Below, piece by piece: positions 8,855 through 16,118 of a DNA stretch of 64,000 bases. The notes under the pieces are model-generated. The model worked only from the letters and a program-made list of their open reading frames with translations, was not told the DNA's origin and did not search any database. A program made the position numbers and the translations under genes. Each line of letters opens with the position of its first letter. The first letter of the stretch is position 1. The DNA lies in NCBI RefSeq assembly GCF_014841215.1, contig NZ_JACYTR010000011.1:62001-126000 (forward strand), written 5' to 3'. The DNA comes from Pseudomarimonas arenosa (GTDB taxonomy: Bacteria; Pseudomonadota; Gammaproteobacteria; Xanthomonadales; Xanthomonadaceae).

Positions 8855-9994
8855 ATGAGCCAGATCCTGTTGGTAGAGGATGACCCGCAGATGGCTGACT
8901 TACTGAAGCTCTTGATCGAGGCTGCCGCGCCGGGCGCCCAGGTCGATTGGGTCAGCGACGTCGACTCGGCCGAACGTTCGTTTTCATCGCGCATTTTCGA
9001 TCTGGTGCTGTGCGACTGGAATCTGCCGGGCCGCGCCGGCATTGCGCTGGTTGGCTATATGCGCAAGCGCGGCTCGAAGACGCCGATTGTGATGATCACT
9101 GGCCGCTCCGACCGCGCCAGCGTGCTGGCGGCGCGAAGTCAGGGCGTTGACGCCTTCATTGCCAAGCCGTTTCAAGCCGAGGCCGTGGTCGCCCGCTTGC
9201 GCAGCATGCTGGCCCCCGCCGCCGATCAAAGCGAGCCAGGCCACACTGCCGCGGCGCCGAACAAGCTGGTTGATTTCCTGGCGCAGCTCAACGACAGCGA
9301 GCTGGAGCTGCCGGTGATGCAGGGTGTGCGTCACGGCAGCGAGCTGCTGGCAGAGGATGATGGCCCCGACCTGGCGGACCTCAAGCGCGAATGGGAGCGA
9401 GACCCGGTGTTGAGCGCCCGCTTGATCGCCATGGCCAGCAGCTCCGCATTCAATACCCAGGGCCGCCCGTGCAGCAGCCTGGGCGAGGCCCTGCAGCGCC
9501 TGGGCTGGCGAACCGCAGTCAATGTCGCAACCGCCCTGGCGCTCAAGGAAGGCGTTAAGCTCGACGACGCCTTACTGCGGGCACAGGCCGAACGCCAGGT
9601 TGAGCTGGCTGAGCGAGTGGCCGAACAGGCGGTCGAATTGGCGCGGGCCAGCGGCATCGATTCGGCGCCCTGTCAAACCGCCGCCCTGCTGCATCGCATG
9701 GGCCACAGCTGCGTGGTCTATCAAGCACAGGAGTTTCTCAACCGCGGAGGCGGTGTGCTGGACGTCGCCGAGCTGGAACAGGCCCTACAGCGTTTCAGCG
9801 ACAGCTTTCTCGAGCGCCTGCAAGCCCTCTGGCGGCTACCGGCGCGGCTGCGCGAAACCATTGCCTGCATACATTCCCTTCCCGCCGTGCAGAATCGACC
9901 CGAGAAATACGTCATGCGCATCGCCGGGGCACGCGTTTACGGCGACCTCGGCGCCGAGGAGACAGCGAAGCTGCAACGTCTGATTGAACGCTGA
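8855..9994 (+). CDS. Response regulator: receiver domain plus HDOD domain
   Basis: A 379-residue cytoplasmic protein. Residues 1-120 are a CheY-like receiver with the acidic pocket E8-D9-D10, phospho-acceptor Asp54 (CDWNLPG), Thr82 (MITG) and Lys104 (AKPF), so it should be phosphorylatable. From about 140 onward is an HDOD output domain, a catalytically dead HD-type fold used in signalling and in some proteins tied to c-di-GMP or motility; the characteristic SSSAFNTQG and LGWRTAVNVA segments are visible. There is no DNA-binding domain. It is divergent from the large EAL protein, so a shared pathway is plausible. No histidine kinase is adjacent, which makes the partner uncertain. Confidence 0.85.
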   Translation: MSQILLVEDDPQMADLLKLLIEAAAPGAQVDWVSDVDSAERSFSSRIFDLVLCDWNLPGRAGIALVGYMRKRGSKTPIVMITGRSDRASVLAARSQGVDAFIAKPFQAEAVVARLRSMLAPAADQSEPGHTAAAPNKLVDFLAQLNDSELELPVMQGVRHGSELLAEDDGPDLADLKREWERDPVLSARLIAMASSSAFNTQGRPCSSLGEALQRLGWRTAVNVATALALKEGVKLDDALLRAQAERQVELAERVAEQAVELARASGIDSAPCQTAALLHRMGHSCVVYQAQEFLNRGGGVLDVAELEQALQRFSDSFLERLQALWRLPARLRETIACIHSLPAVQNRPEKYVMRIAGARVYGDLGAEETAKLQRLIER

Positions 9995-10045
9995 GGCGGT
10001 AAACGCAAGGCCGCAGAACGCCCGCTTCGAGTCGAACGCTTTCGG

Positions 10046-10804
10046 TCACTCGGTCTGCGGCTGCAGAAAGCCAGCGCTGCGAAAGGTGATCACCAGGGTG
10101 TCGCGCCAGCCGGGCGCATCAGCCAGTGGCTGCAGTGGCGTTGTTTCGTGGATGACGCGACGATCATCCAGCAGTAGAGCACTCCAAGGCTGCTGCATGG
10201 TGAATCGCAGGCCTGCCGGGCCACTCGCATCAAACACCCGGGTTTCACCGCCCTTGACCTGGTGGCGCTGAACCAGGATCACCACCACGAAATCCACGCC
10301 ATCGCGATGCGCGCCTTCTGGCGTCGGACGACCGATGCCGCCTTCGGTGGTGATGCGAAACTGATGCAACTCCACATAACGTTGCGCCAGATCCGAAATT
10401 CGACTGAATAGCTGCGCCAAGCCGCTGACCAGTCGCTGCAACGACGGCGTCTGCAGTAGCGCCGGCTCAATCGGCTCGAACCACCGCTCGATGCCTCCAT
10501 GCAGCGCGTTGTACTCGATCGGCTGCCAATGCGCGCGCCGTGGAGCCTCCTGCCAGGACTTCAGCTGCTCATCGAGCACGATCGAAGCATGTCGACGCTG
10601 GCGGTAGCGACCGCCGTCCAGCAAATGAGGGTCGTGCGGCAAGGCCTGCCAGCTGGCCGCGAGCCGCGCCAATTCCGCGGCCTGCGGCTGTTCGGGTAAG
10701 GTGGCCAGCTGCTCTGCGTCCAGCACGGCAAAGCCTTGCCGTTGGATCAAGGCGGCCGCATCGGCGCCGCCCAATTGCCATGGAGGAAAGGAGACTATCT
10801 GCAT
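10046..10804 (-). CDS. 2-oxoglutarate/Fe(II) oxygenase family protein
   Basis: A 252-residue protein of the 2OG-Fe_Oxy_2 type, the family that includes bacterial free-amino-acid hydroxylases. The metal triad can be placed as H and D in AHRDGVDFV and the distal His in DDRRVIHETTP; the 2-oxoglutarate-binding Arg is likely the R in WRDTLVITFR. The substrate is not evident; a free amino acid or similar small molecule is only a family-level guess. There is no Shine-Dalgarno sequence, and the ATG lies inside a perfect 8-bp inverted repeat (listed separately), suggesting a leaderless or specially controlled start. It stands alone: the upstream gene is transcribed on the other strand and ppc lies 260 bp further on. 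Confidence 0.8.
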   Translation of the reverse strand: MQIVSFPPWQLGGADAAALIQRQGFAVLDAEQLATLPEQPQAAELARLAASWQALPHDPHLLDGGRYRQRRHASIVLDEQLKSWQEAPRRAHWQPIEYNALHGGIERWFEPIEPALLQTPSLQRLVSGLAQLFSRISDLAQRYVELHQFRITTEGGIGRPTPEGAHRDGVDFVVVILVQRHQVKGGETRVFDASGPAGLRFTMQQPWSALLLDDRRVIHETTPLQPLADAPGWRDTLVITFRSAGFLQPQTE

Positions 10805-10810
10805 AGTCTC
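10791..10810 (-). promoter_or_regulatory. Perfect palindrome enclosing the start codon of the 2OG oxygenase gene
   Basis: GAGACTAT (10791-10798), CTGC, ATAGTCTC (10803-10810) is an 8-bp inverted repeat with a four-base centre. The oxygenase start codon is at 10804-10802, inside it. As RNA it would hide the start codon in a hairpin; as DNA it could be an operator over the transcription or translation start. Confidence 0.5.
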
Positions 10811-11067
10811 TATTGTCGAACGGGCCGGGAGTCAGCGAAAGCCCTGCCCGGCGCTGTGGACAGAACCGAATCGCATCTGTTCAGATCGACGCTCGACGTC
10901 TCGCTGTGACCCTCGCCACGCTGCGACAGGCTGACGACGCAGCGGCCGCACTTAGCCGAGCGCTTCAGCACCTATGTCCTGCGCTTTCTGAGACGTTCGA
11001 AGCCTGAGCGAATCGGGTGGCTGGGTATCGGCCAGCCCGGGGGCGTGGCCGGATGCGATCCCTACCA

Positions 11068-13803
11068 TCACCCCGTATTCTGCACTCCCGCCGAAATACC
11101 ATTGATGGTGGTGACCAGGGCATGGAACAGATCGTCTTCCTCACAACCCGCCTCGCGCCAGCGACGCAGCAGATCGACCTGTAGCAGGCTGATCGGGTCG
11201 ACATAGGGATTGCGTAACCGAATCGAATGGCAAAGTCGACGATCCTTCTGCAACAGATCATCTTCACCGCGCAGCTCAAGTATCGCTTTTCGTGTACGAC
11301 GAAACTCCTGGCGAATGCGCGGAAACAGTTCGCCGTGCAGCTCACCGGCCAGTTTCGAGTATTCCTCGAAGATGCCCATGTCACATTTGGCCAGGACCAT
11401 CTCGATATCGTCGATGAAGGTGGCGAAGAACGGCCAGTCGCCGATCATCTCGACCATGGCTTCGCGACCGTATTCCCTGATTGCCCACTCCAGCGCGGTG
11501 CCGGCACCGTACCAGGCAGTTAAGCCCGAGCGGTTCTGCGACCAGGCGAACACCCAGGGAATCGCGCGCAGCGACTCGACCCCGCCTTGGCCGCCTGCGG
11601 CACGCTTGGCCGGGCGCGAGCCGAGTTTGAGCCGCTCAATCACATCGATCGGCGTGGCCGAGCGAAAATAAGGAATGAACGCCGGCGTGTGGTGCACCAG
11701 GCTGCGATAAGCGCGTCGGGCCTCGGCCGCAAAGGCATCCATGCGCTCACGCCAGACCGACTCCCGAGCTTCCGGAGGTCGCGGCCGCAGGCTGGCGCGC
11801 ATCACCGCCGCCGCCATCTGCTCCAGGTTGCGCAATGCCAGGGCGCGGATACCGTACTTGCGATGGATGACCTCGCCCTGCTCGGTGAGGCGGAAATGGC
11901 TGTCGATCGAGCCGCGCGGTGCGGCAATGATGGCCCGCTCGGTCTTGCCGCCACCGCGGCTGGCCGAACCACCACGTCCATGAAAGAAGCGTAGTTTGAC
12001 GCCGAACTCGCTGGCTATCTGACCGAGCAGGATCTGGCAGCGTTGAATCGCCCAGCGCGAGGCCGGCACACCGGCATCCTTGGCGCTGTCGGAGTAGCCG
12101 AGCATCACCACCTGACGCTCACCACGCCGCGCCACATGCGCCCGGTACTCAGGCTGGGTCAGCAGGTCGCGCAGCACGGCGGGCGCGGCTTGCAGATCGT
12201 CCACTGTTTCGAACAAGGGGGCGACATCGATAGGACTATGCCCCTGGCCATCGACATCGCCGCCACAGCGCGCCAAGGCCAGTACCGCCAGCGCATCGGC
12301 GGCGCTGCGACTCATGCTGACAATCATCGGCCCCAATGCCTGCTCGCCGAAGCGCTCGCGCATCTCACGTCGGGTGCGAAACACCTCCAAGGTCGAGCGC
12401 GCCGCCTCAGCCTTCGGTTTCAGCGGCGATTTCTCGCCGACCAGCAGGGCAACCAGATCCTGGCAGCGCTCGGCCACCGGCCGCTCGGGCCACTGCGGCT
12501 CATCAAGCAAGGCGGCCAGCGCTTCATCATGCACTCGCGAATCCTGGCGCAGATCCAGGGTCGCGAGATGAAAACCAAAGGTCTGCACACACTGGATCAG
12601 TCGCCGCACCTGGAAGGCGCCGGCATGCTCGCCGCGATGGCAGACCAGACTGTCGAAGATGGCCTCCAGGTCGTCGACCAGCTGATCCGGGTGTTCATAA
12701 CCACTGCGTTCATCACGCCGCGTGGCCGACAGCCGGGCATTGATCAGACGCAGCAGCTGTCGATAGGGCATCAGTCGATGCCGAGCACTCAGCCGCGCAG
12801 CCACATCCGGGAAGCGCAGCGCGTAGTCGGCAATCAACTGATGCACACGGTCGGAGACCGCCACACGCCCTTCGGATTGGCTGAGCAAGGACGACAGCCG
12901 ACGAATATCCTGCTTGTAGGCGCTCAAGACCAGAAACTGCTGTCGCGCCAGGGCGGCACGGATGGTATGCGCCCCGACATTCGGATTGCCATCCATGTCG
13001 CCACCCACCCAGGTGCCAAAGCGCAGCACGGCTGGAATCTTCTCCACCGACACCCCAGTCGACTCGGCCAGCGTGTGAACGAAGGCGGGAATGATTCGGT
13101 ATAGAACTTCGGTGAGGTAGAAACCGACGTGTTCCAGCTCATCCAACACCGTGGGCCGCTCGGGCGCGCTTTCCGAGGTCTGCCAGGACGCGGTGAGAGC
13201 GGTACGAATCCGTGCCCAGCCCAGGGCACGTTCTCGCGGGGTCTGCTGCTGATCAAGATCCTCGACCAGACAACGGACCACATCGCGCTCCTTCTCCAGC
13301 AACACGCGGCGTACGGCTTCGGTGGGGTGTGCGGTGAACACCGGCTCGATGCGCAGCTGGCCGATCAATTGCTCGAACTCGTCTATTTCCACCCCTTCTG
13401 CCCGCAGGGTTGAACACACTGCCTCCAGCCCGCCTGGCTGCGCTGCCGCACCGGCCTTCTGGTAATCACGTCGGCGCCGAATCCGGTGCACTCGCTCGGC
13501 CAGATTGACCACGCCGAACCAGGTGGCGAAGGCGCGTACCAGGGCCTCGGCACGATCCAGCGGCAGTCCGGCCAACTCGGCGGCCAGTTCGCTGGCCTCG
13601 GCATCGGTCTCGCGACGCAGGATCGCGGCGCGTCGCAAGCGCTCAACTTCCTCGAAGAACTCGCTGCCATGCTGCTCGGCGATGATTTCGCCCACCAGTG
13701 CGCCCAGACGATTGACGTCGTTGCGCAGCGGTTGGTCGGTGGCCGGCAACTCGATATCGCGCAGACGGGCGCGAATCCGATCGGTTTGGATAGGCTGGGT
13801 CAT
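11068..13803 (-). CDS. ppc: Phosphoenolpyruvate carboxylase
   Basis: A 911-residue enzyme of normal family length that makes oxaloacetate from PEP and bicarbonate, refilling the TCA cycle. All landmark motifs are present in order: the catalytic His in VFTAHPTEAVRR, GGDMDGNPNV, LGYSDSAKDAG, the glycine-rich FHGRGGSASRGGG, and the conserved C-terminus ending in NTG. The start at 13803 gives the usual N-terminus; an in-frame ATG 27 codons upstream would add a non-conserved leader. The ribosome site is weak. It is divergent from hflK, with two adjacent palindromes in the 158-bp gap. Confidence 0.97.
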   Translation of the reverse strand: MTQPIQTDRIRARLRDIELPATDQPLRNDVNRLGALVGEIIAEQHGSEFFEEVERLRRAAILRRETDAEASELAAELAGLPLDRAEALVRAFATWFGVVNLAERVHRIRRRRDYQKAGAAAQPGGLEAVCSTLRAEGVEIDEFEQLIGQLRIEPVFTAHPTEAVRRVLLEKERDVVRCLVEDLDQQQTPRERALGWARIRTALTASWQTSESAPERPTVLDELEHVGFYLTEVLYRIIPAFVHTLAESTGVSVEKIPAVLRFGTWVGGDMDGNPNVGAHTIRAALARQQFLVLSAYKQDIRRLSSLLSQSEGRVAVSDRVHQLIADYALRFPDVAARLSARHRLMPYRQLLRLINARLSATRRDERSGYEHPDQLVDDLEAIFDSLVCHRGEHAGAFQVRRLIQCVQTFGFHLATLDLRQDSRVHDEALAALLDEPQWPERPVAERCQDLVALLVGEKSPLKPKAEAARSTLEVFRTRREMRERFGEQALGPMIVSMSRSAADALAVLALARCGGDVDGQGHSPIDVAPLFETVDDLQAAPAVLRDLLTQPEYRAHVARRGERQVVMLGYSDSAKDAGVPASRWAIQRCQILLGQIASEFGVKLRFFHGRGGSASRGGGKTERAIIAAPRGSIDSHFRLTEQGEVIHRKYGIRALALRNLEQMAAAVMRASLRPRPPEARESVWRERMDAFAAEARRAYRSLVHHTPAFIPYFRSATPIDVIERLKLGSRPAKRAAGGQGGVESLRAIPWVFAWSQNRSGLTAWYGAGTALEWAIREYGREAMVEMIGDWPFFATFIDDIEMVLAKCDMGIFEEYSKLAGELHGELFPRIRQEFRRTRKAILELRGEDDLLQKDRRLCHSIRLRNPYVDPISLLQVDLLRRWREAGCEEDDLFHALVTTINGISAGVQNTG

Positions 13804-13829
13804 CCGGCAAGCGTACACTGACCAATGTT

Positions 13830-13856
13830 GCAATGCCGCATTGCGCATTCGAATGC
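13830..13856. promoter_or_regulatory. Two adjacent palindromes between ppc and hflK
   Basis: GCAATG-CCG-CATTGC (13830-13844) is followed immediately by the perfect 12-bp palindrome GCATTCGAATGC (13845-13856). They lie about 27-53 bp upstream of the ppc start and 105-132 bp upstream of hflK. They could be operator half-sites; I do not recognise a known regulator's consensus. Confidence 0.4.
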
Positions 13857-13961
13857 AGCTTGGCAAGGTCGCAGGCGACCGCATCGGTCACAGGCTGTGT
13901 ACCGCGGCGTCAAGGGGACGGCGCAATCTTGGTTGGTAGGTTGAATTAAAGGGGAGATGCA

Positions 13962-14990
13962 ATGAGCAACTCGGGCATACAGATCACCGATCTGTTTGGC
14001 AAACGGCGCGGCAACAAGCCGCCGTCAGCGGGCGACGCCAAGTCGTATTACTTTTTGGCCGTCATCGTGCTGGGCGTGGTCGGCCTGTGGCTGGTGCTGA
14101 GCATGTACTACACCGTGCAGCCGGAGGAGCGCGCTGTAGTGAAGCGATTCGGCGCAGTGATCAAGATCGCCGACCCTGGCCTGCACTTCAAGGCGCCATT
14201 CGGTATCGATGATGTCGAATTCGTCGCCACGGAACGTGTTCTGAAACAGGAGTTCGGTTTCCGCACCGCCGGCCTGGAGGGCGATCGCACCCAATACAAC
14301 ACTCAAGGCTTTCTGGACGAATCGCTGATGTTGTCGGGCGATCTCAATATGGTCGATGTCGAGTGGGTGGTGCAGTTCCGCATTGCCGATCCGATGAAGT
14401 TCCTTTACGGCATGCGAGAACCGATCCGGGCGCTGCGCGATATCAGCGAATCGGTGATGCGCCGCGCGGTCGGCAATCGTCTGGGCTCGGAAGTGCTGAC
14501 CACGGCCCGCGTCGAGATTTCCAATATTGCCCGCGATGAAATTCAACAGGCGATGGAGCGCTACGACACCGGCATCCAGGTGGTGACGGTGGAACTGCAG
14601 GACGTGGTACCACCGGCCGCGGTGCAGCCGGCCTTCAATGAGGTCAACGAGGCACGCCAGGAACGCGAGCGAATGATCAATGAAGCCACCAAGCAGGCCA
14701 ATCAGGTGATTCCGCGCGCCAAGGGTGAGGCCGCTCGCACCATCGCCGAAGCGGAAGGTTATGCCAACGAGCGGGTGAACGGCGCATTGGGCGAAACCGC
14801 CCGCTTCCGTTCCATTATTGCCGAGTATCGCCAGGCCCCCGAGGTCACTCGCACCCGCATGTTCCTCGAAACCATTGACCAGGTCATTCCCAAGGTCGGC
14901 TCGGTGGTGGTGGTCGAAAGCGGCGGCGGCTCACCACTGCCACTGCTGCGCCTGCGTGATGCGCAACCGAACAAGGAGAAGCAACAATGA
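13962..14990 (+). CDS. hflK: FtsH protease modulator HflK (SPFH protein)
   Basis: A 342-residue membrane protein. A cytoplasmic N-terminus is followed by one transmembrane helix at about residues 29-50 and then a periplasmic SPFH/band-7 domain beginning with QPEERAVVKRFG, with a coiled coil rich in A, E and R toward the end. Together with HflC it forms the large cage around the FtsH AAA protease and limits its access to membrane substrates. A strong ribosome site (GGGGAG) precedes the ATG. The stop overlaps the hflC start by four bases (ATGA), so the two are translationally coupled, as expected for subunits needed in equal amounts. The usual upstream hfq-hflX genes are not here. Confidence 0.95.
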   Translation: MSNSGIQITDLFGKRRGNKPPSAGDAKSYYFLAVIVLGVVGLWLVLSMYYTVQPEERAVVKRFGAVIKIADPGLHFKAPFGIDDVEFVATERVLKQEFGFRTAGLEGDRTQYNTQGFLDESLMLSGDLNMVDVEWVVQFRIADPMKFLYGMREPIRALRDISESVMRRAVGNRLGSEVLTTARVEISNIARDEIQQAMERYDTGIQVVTVELQDVVPPAAVQPAFNEVNEARQERERMINEATKQANQVIPRAKGEAARTIAEAEGYANERVNGALGETARFRSIIAEYRQAPEVTRTRMFLETIDQVIPKVGSVVVVESGGGSPLPLLRLRDAQPNKEKQQ

Positions 14991-15925
14991 CCAAGCCCTT
15001 AATCATCGTGATCGCGGTCATTCTGCTGCTTGGCATCAGCAACTCCGCCTACGTGATCGACCAGGCCGAGCAAGGCATCATCGTGCAGTTCGGTGAACCG
15101 ATTGGTGAAGTGGTGATCGAGCCCGGCCTGCACTGGAAGAAGCCCTTCATCCAGGAAGTGCGCCGCTTCGACAAGCGCCTGTTGGCCTGGGATGGCGACG
15201 TGTCGCAGATTCCCACCCTGGGTCGCGAGTTCGTCCTGGTCGACACCACGGCGCGCTGGAAGATTACCGACCCTCTGAAATTCCTGCGCTCGGTGCGGGA
15301 TGAATTCGGGGCACGCAATCGGATGAACGACATCATCGATTCGGTGACCCGCGACATCGTCTCCGGAACCAACTTGGAGGAAATCGTCCGCTCGCGCGAC
15401 TGGCAGGTCGACGCCAAGGCGCTGGAAGAAGAGGCCGTGCTGCCCGGCGATGTGGATCTGGACAAGCCGAAAAAGGGCCGCGAGAAGTTGGAACAGGAGA
15501 TCCTCGCTGCCGCTGGCAAGCAGACTCCCGAGCTTGGCATCGAGCTGGTCGATGTTCGCATTCGGCGGATCAACTACATCGACAGCGTGCGCCGTCAGGT
15601 CGAGACTCGAATGATCTCCGAACGGCAATCGATCGCCGAACGTTTCCGCGCCGAAGGACAAGGCAAGAGTTCCGAGATTCTGGGCGCCATGGAACGCGAA
15701 CTGCGCACCATCCGCTCCGAAGCCGAGCGCCAGGCCGCCGAAATCCGCGGCAAGGCCGACGCCGAAGCCACCAAGATTTACGGCGAGTCCTACGGTGCCG
15801 ACCCCGAGTTCTACGCCTTCCTGCGCACCCTGGAGAGCTACCGCAACCTGGACGAAAACGCCACCTTGATGCTGGATGCCGATTCGGAGTACTTCCGCTA
15901 TTTGCAGTCGACCCGCAAGCGGTAG
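14987..15925 (+). CDS. hflC: FtsH protease modulator HflC (SPFH protein)
   Basis: A 312-residue partner of HflK. An N-terminal membrane helix at about residues 4-22 precedes the SPFH domain (QAEQGIIVQFGEPI), and the C-terminal third is a charged coiled coil with repeated EAER and QAAE segments. It assembles with HflK into the membrane cage that regulates FtsH. There is an acidic and basic insertion around residues 145-170 (EEEAVLPGDVDLDKPKKG) within the SPFH part; insertions here vary between species. The start codon overlaps the hflK stop. A strong GC hairpin follows the stop. Confidence 0.95.
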   Translation: MTKPLIIVIAVILLLGISNSAYVIDQAEQGIIVQFGEPIGEVVIEPGLHWKKPFIQEVRRFDKRLLAWDGDVSQIPTLGREFVLVDTTARWKITDPLKFLRSVRDEFGARNRMNDIIDSVTRDIVSGTNLEEIVRSRDWQVDAKALEEEAVLPGDVDLDKPKKGREKLEQEILAAAGKQTPELGIELVDVRIRRINYIDSVRRQVETRMISERQSIAERFRAEGQGKSSEILGAMERELRTIRSEAERQAAEIRGKADAEATKIYGESYGADPEFYAFLRTLESYRNLDENATLMLDADSEYFRYLQSTRKR

Positions 15926-15934
15926 TGTGTGAAT

Positions 15935-15953
15935 GGCGGGCCCCGGGCCCGCC
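15935..15953 (+). terminator. GC-rich hairpin after hflC
   Basis: GGCGGGCCC (15935-15943) and GGGCCCGCC (15945-15953) form a perfect inverted repeat ten bases after the hflC stop. The following bases TTCTGGGC give only a poor U-tract. It probably marks the 3' end of the hflKC message, or belongs to the palindromic repeats that fill this gap. Confidence 0.5.
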
Positions 15954-16056
15954 TTCTGGGCAAGACTGCAACATCTCGTTGCCAGCAGGCGGGGCGGGCC
16001 TTGACCCTCCGCTCGGCCTCTCGCAGCGGCAATGCGAGCCGTTTCGCGGGCGTGTG

Positions 16057-16118
16057 GGGCGGGTTGAAACCTGCCCTACGGCTCTTGGCAATGGCGGGCC
16101 AGGGCGCCAGGGTCCGCC
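16057..16118. repeat. GC-rich palindromic repeat units between hflC and an EAL gene
   Basis: Two related units follow each other: GGGCGGGTT-GA-AACCTGCCC (16057-16076, one mismatch) ending in CTACGGCTC, and a second GGCGGGCC...GGTCCGCC block (about 16093-16118) ending in CTACAGCTC. Shared ends (GCCCTACRGCTC) indicate copies of one palindromic repeat. The second unit reaches the stop codon of the convergent EAL gene. Confidence 0.5.

Noticed and set aside
10813-11007. 64-codon frame in the gap between the 2OG oxygenase gene and ppc
   Set aside because: No ribosome site, no recognisable domain and codon use typical of chance frames in GC-rich DNA.
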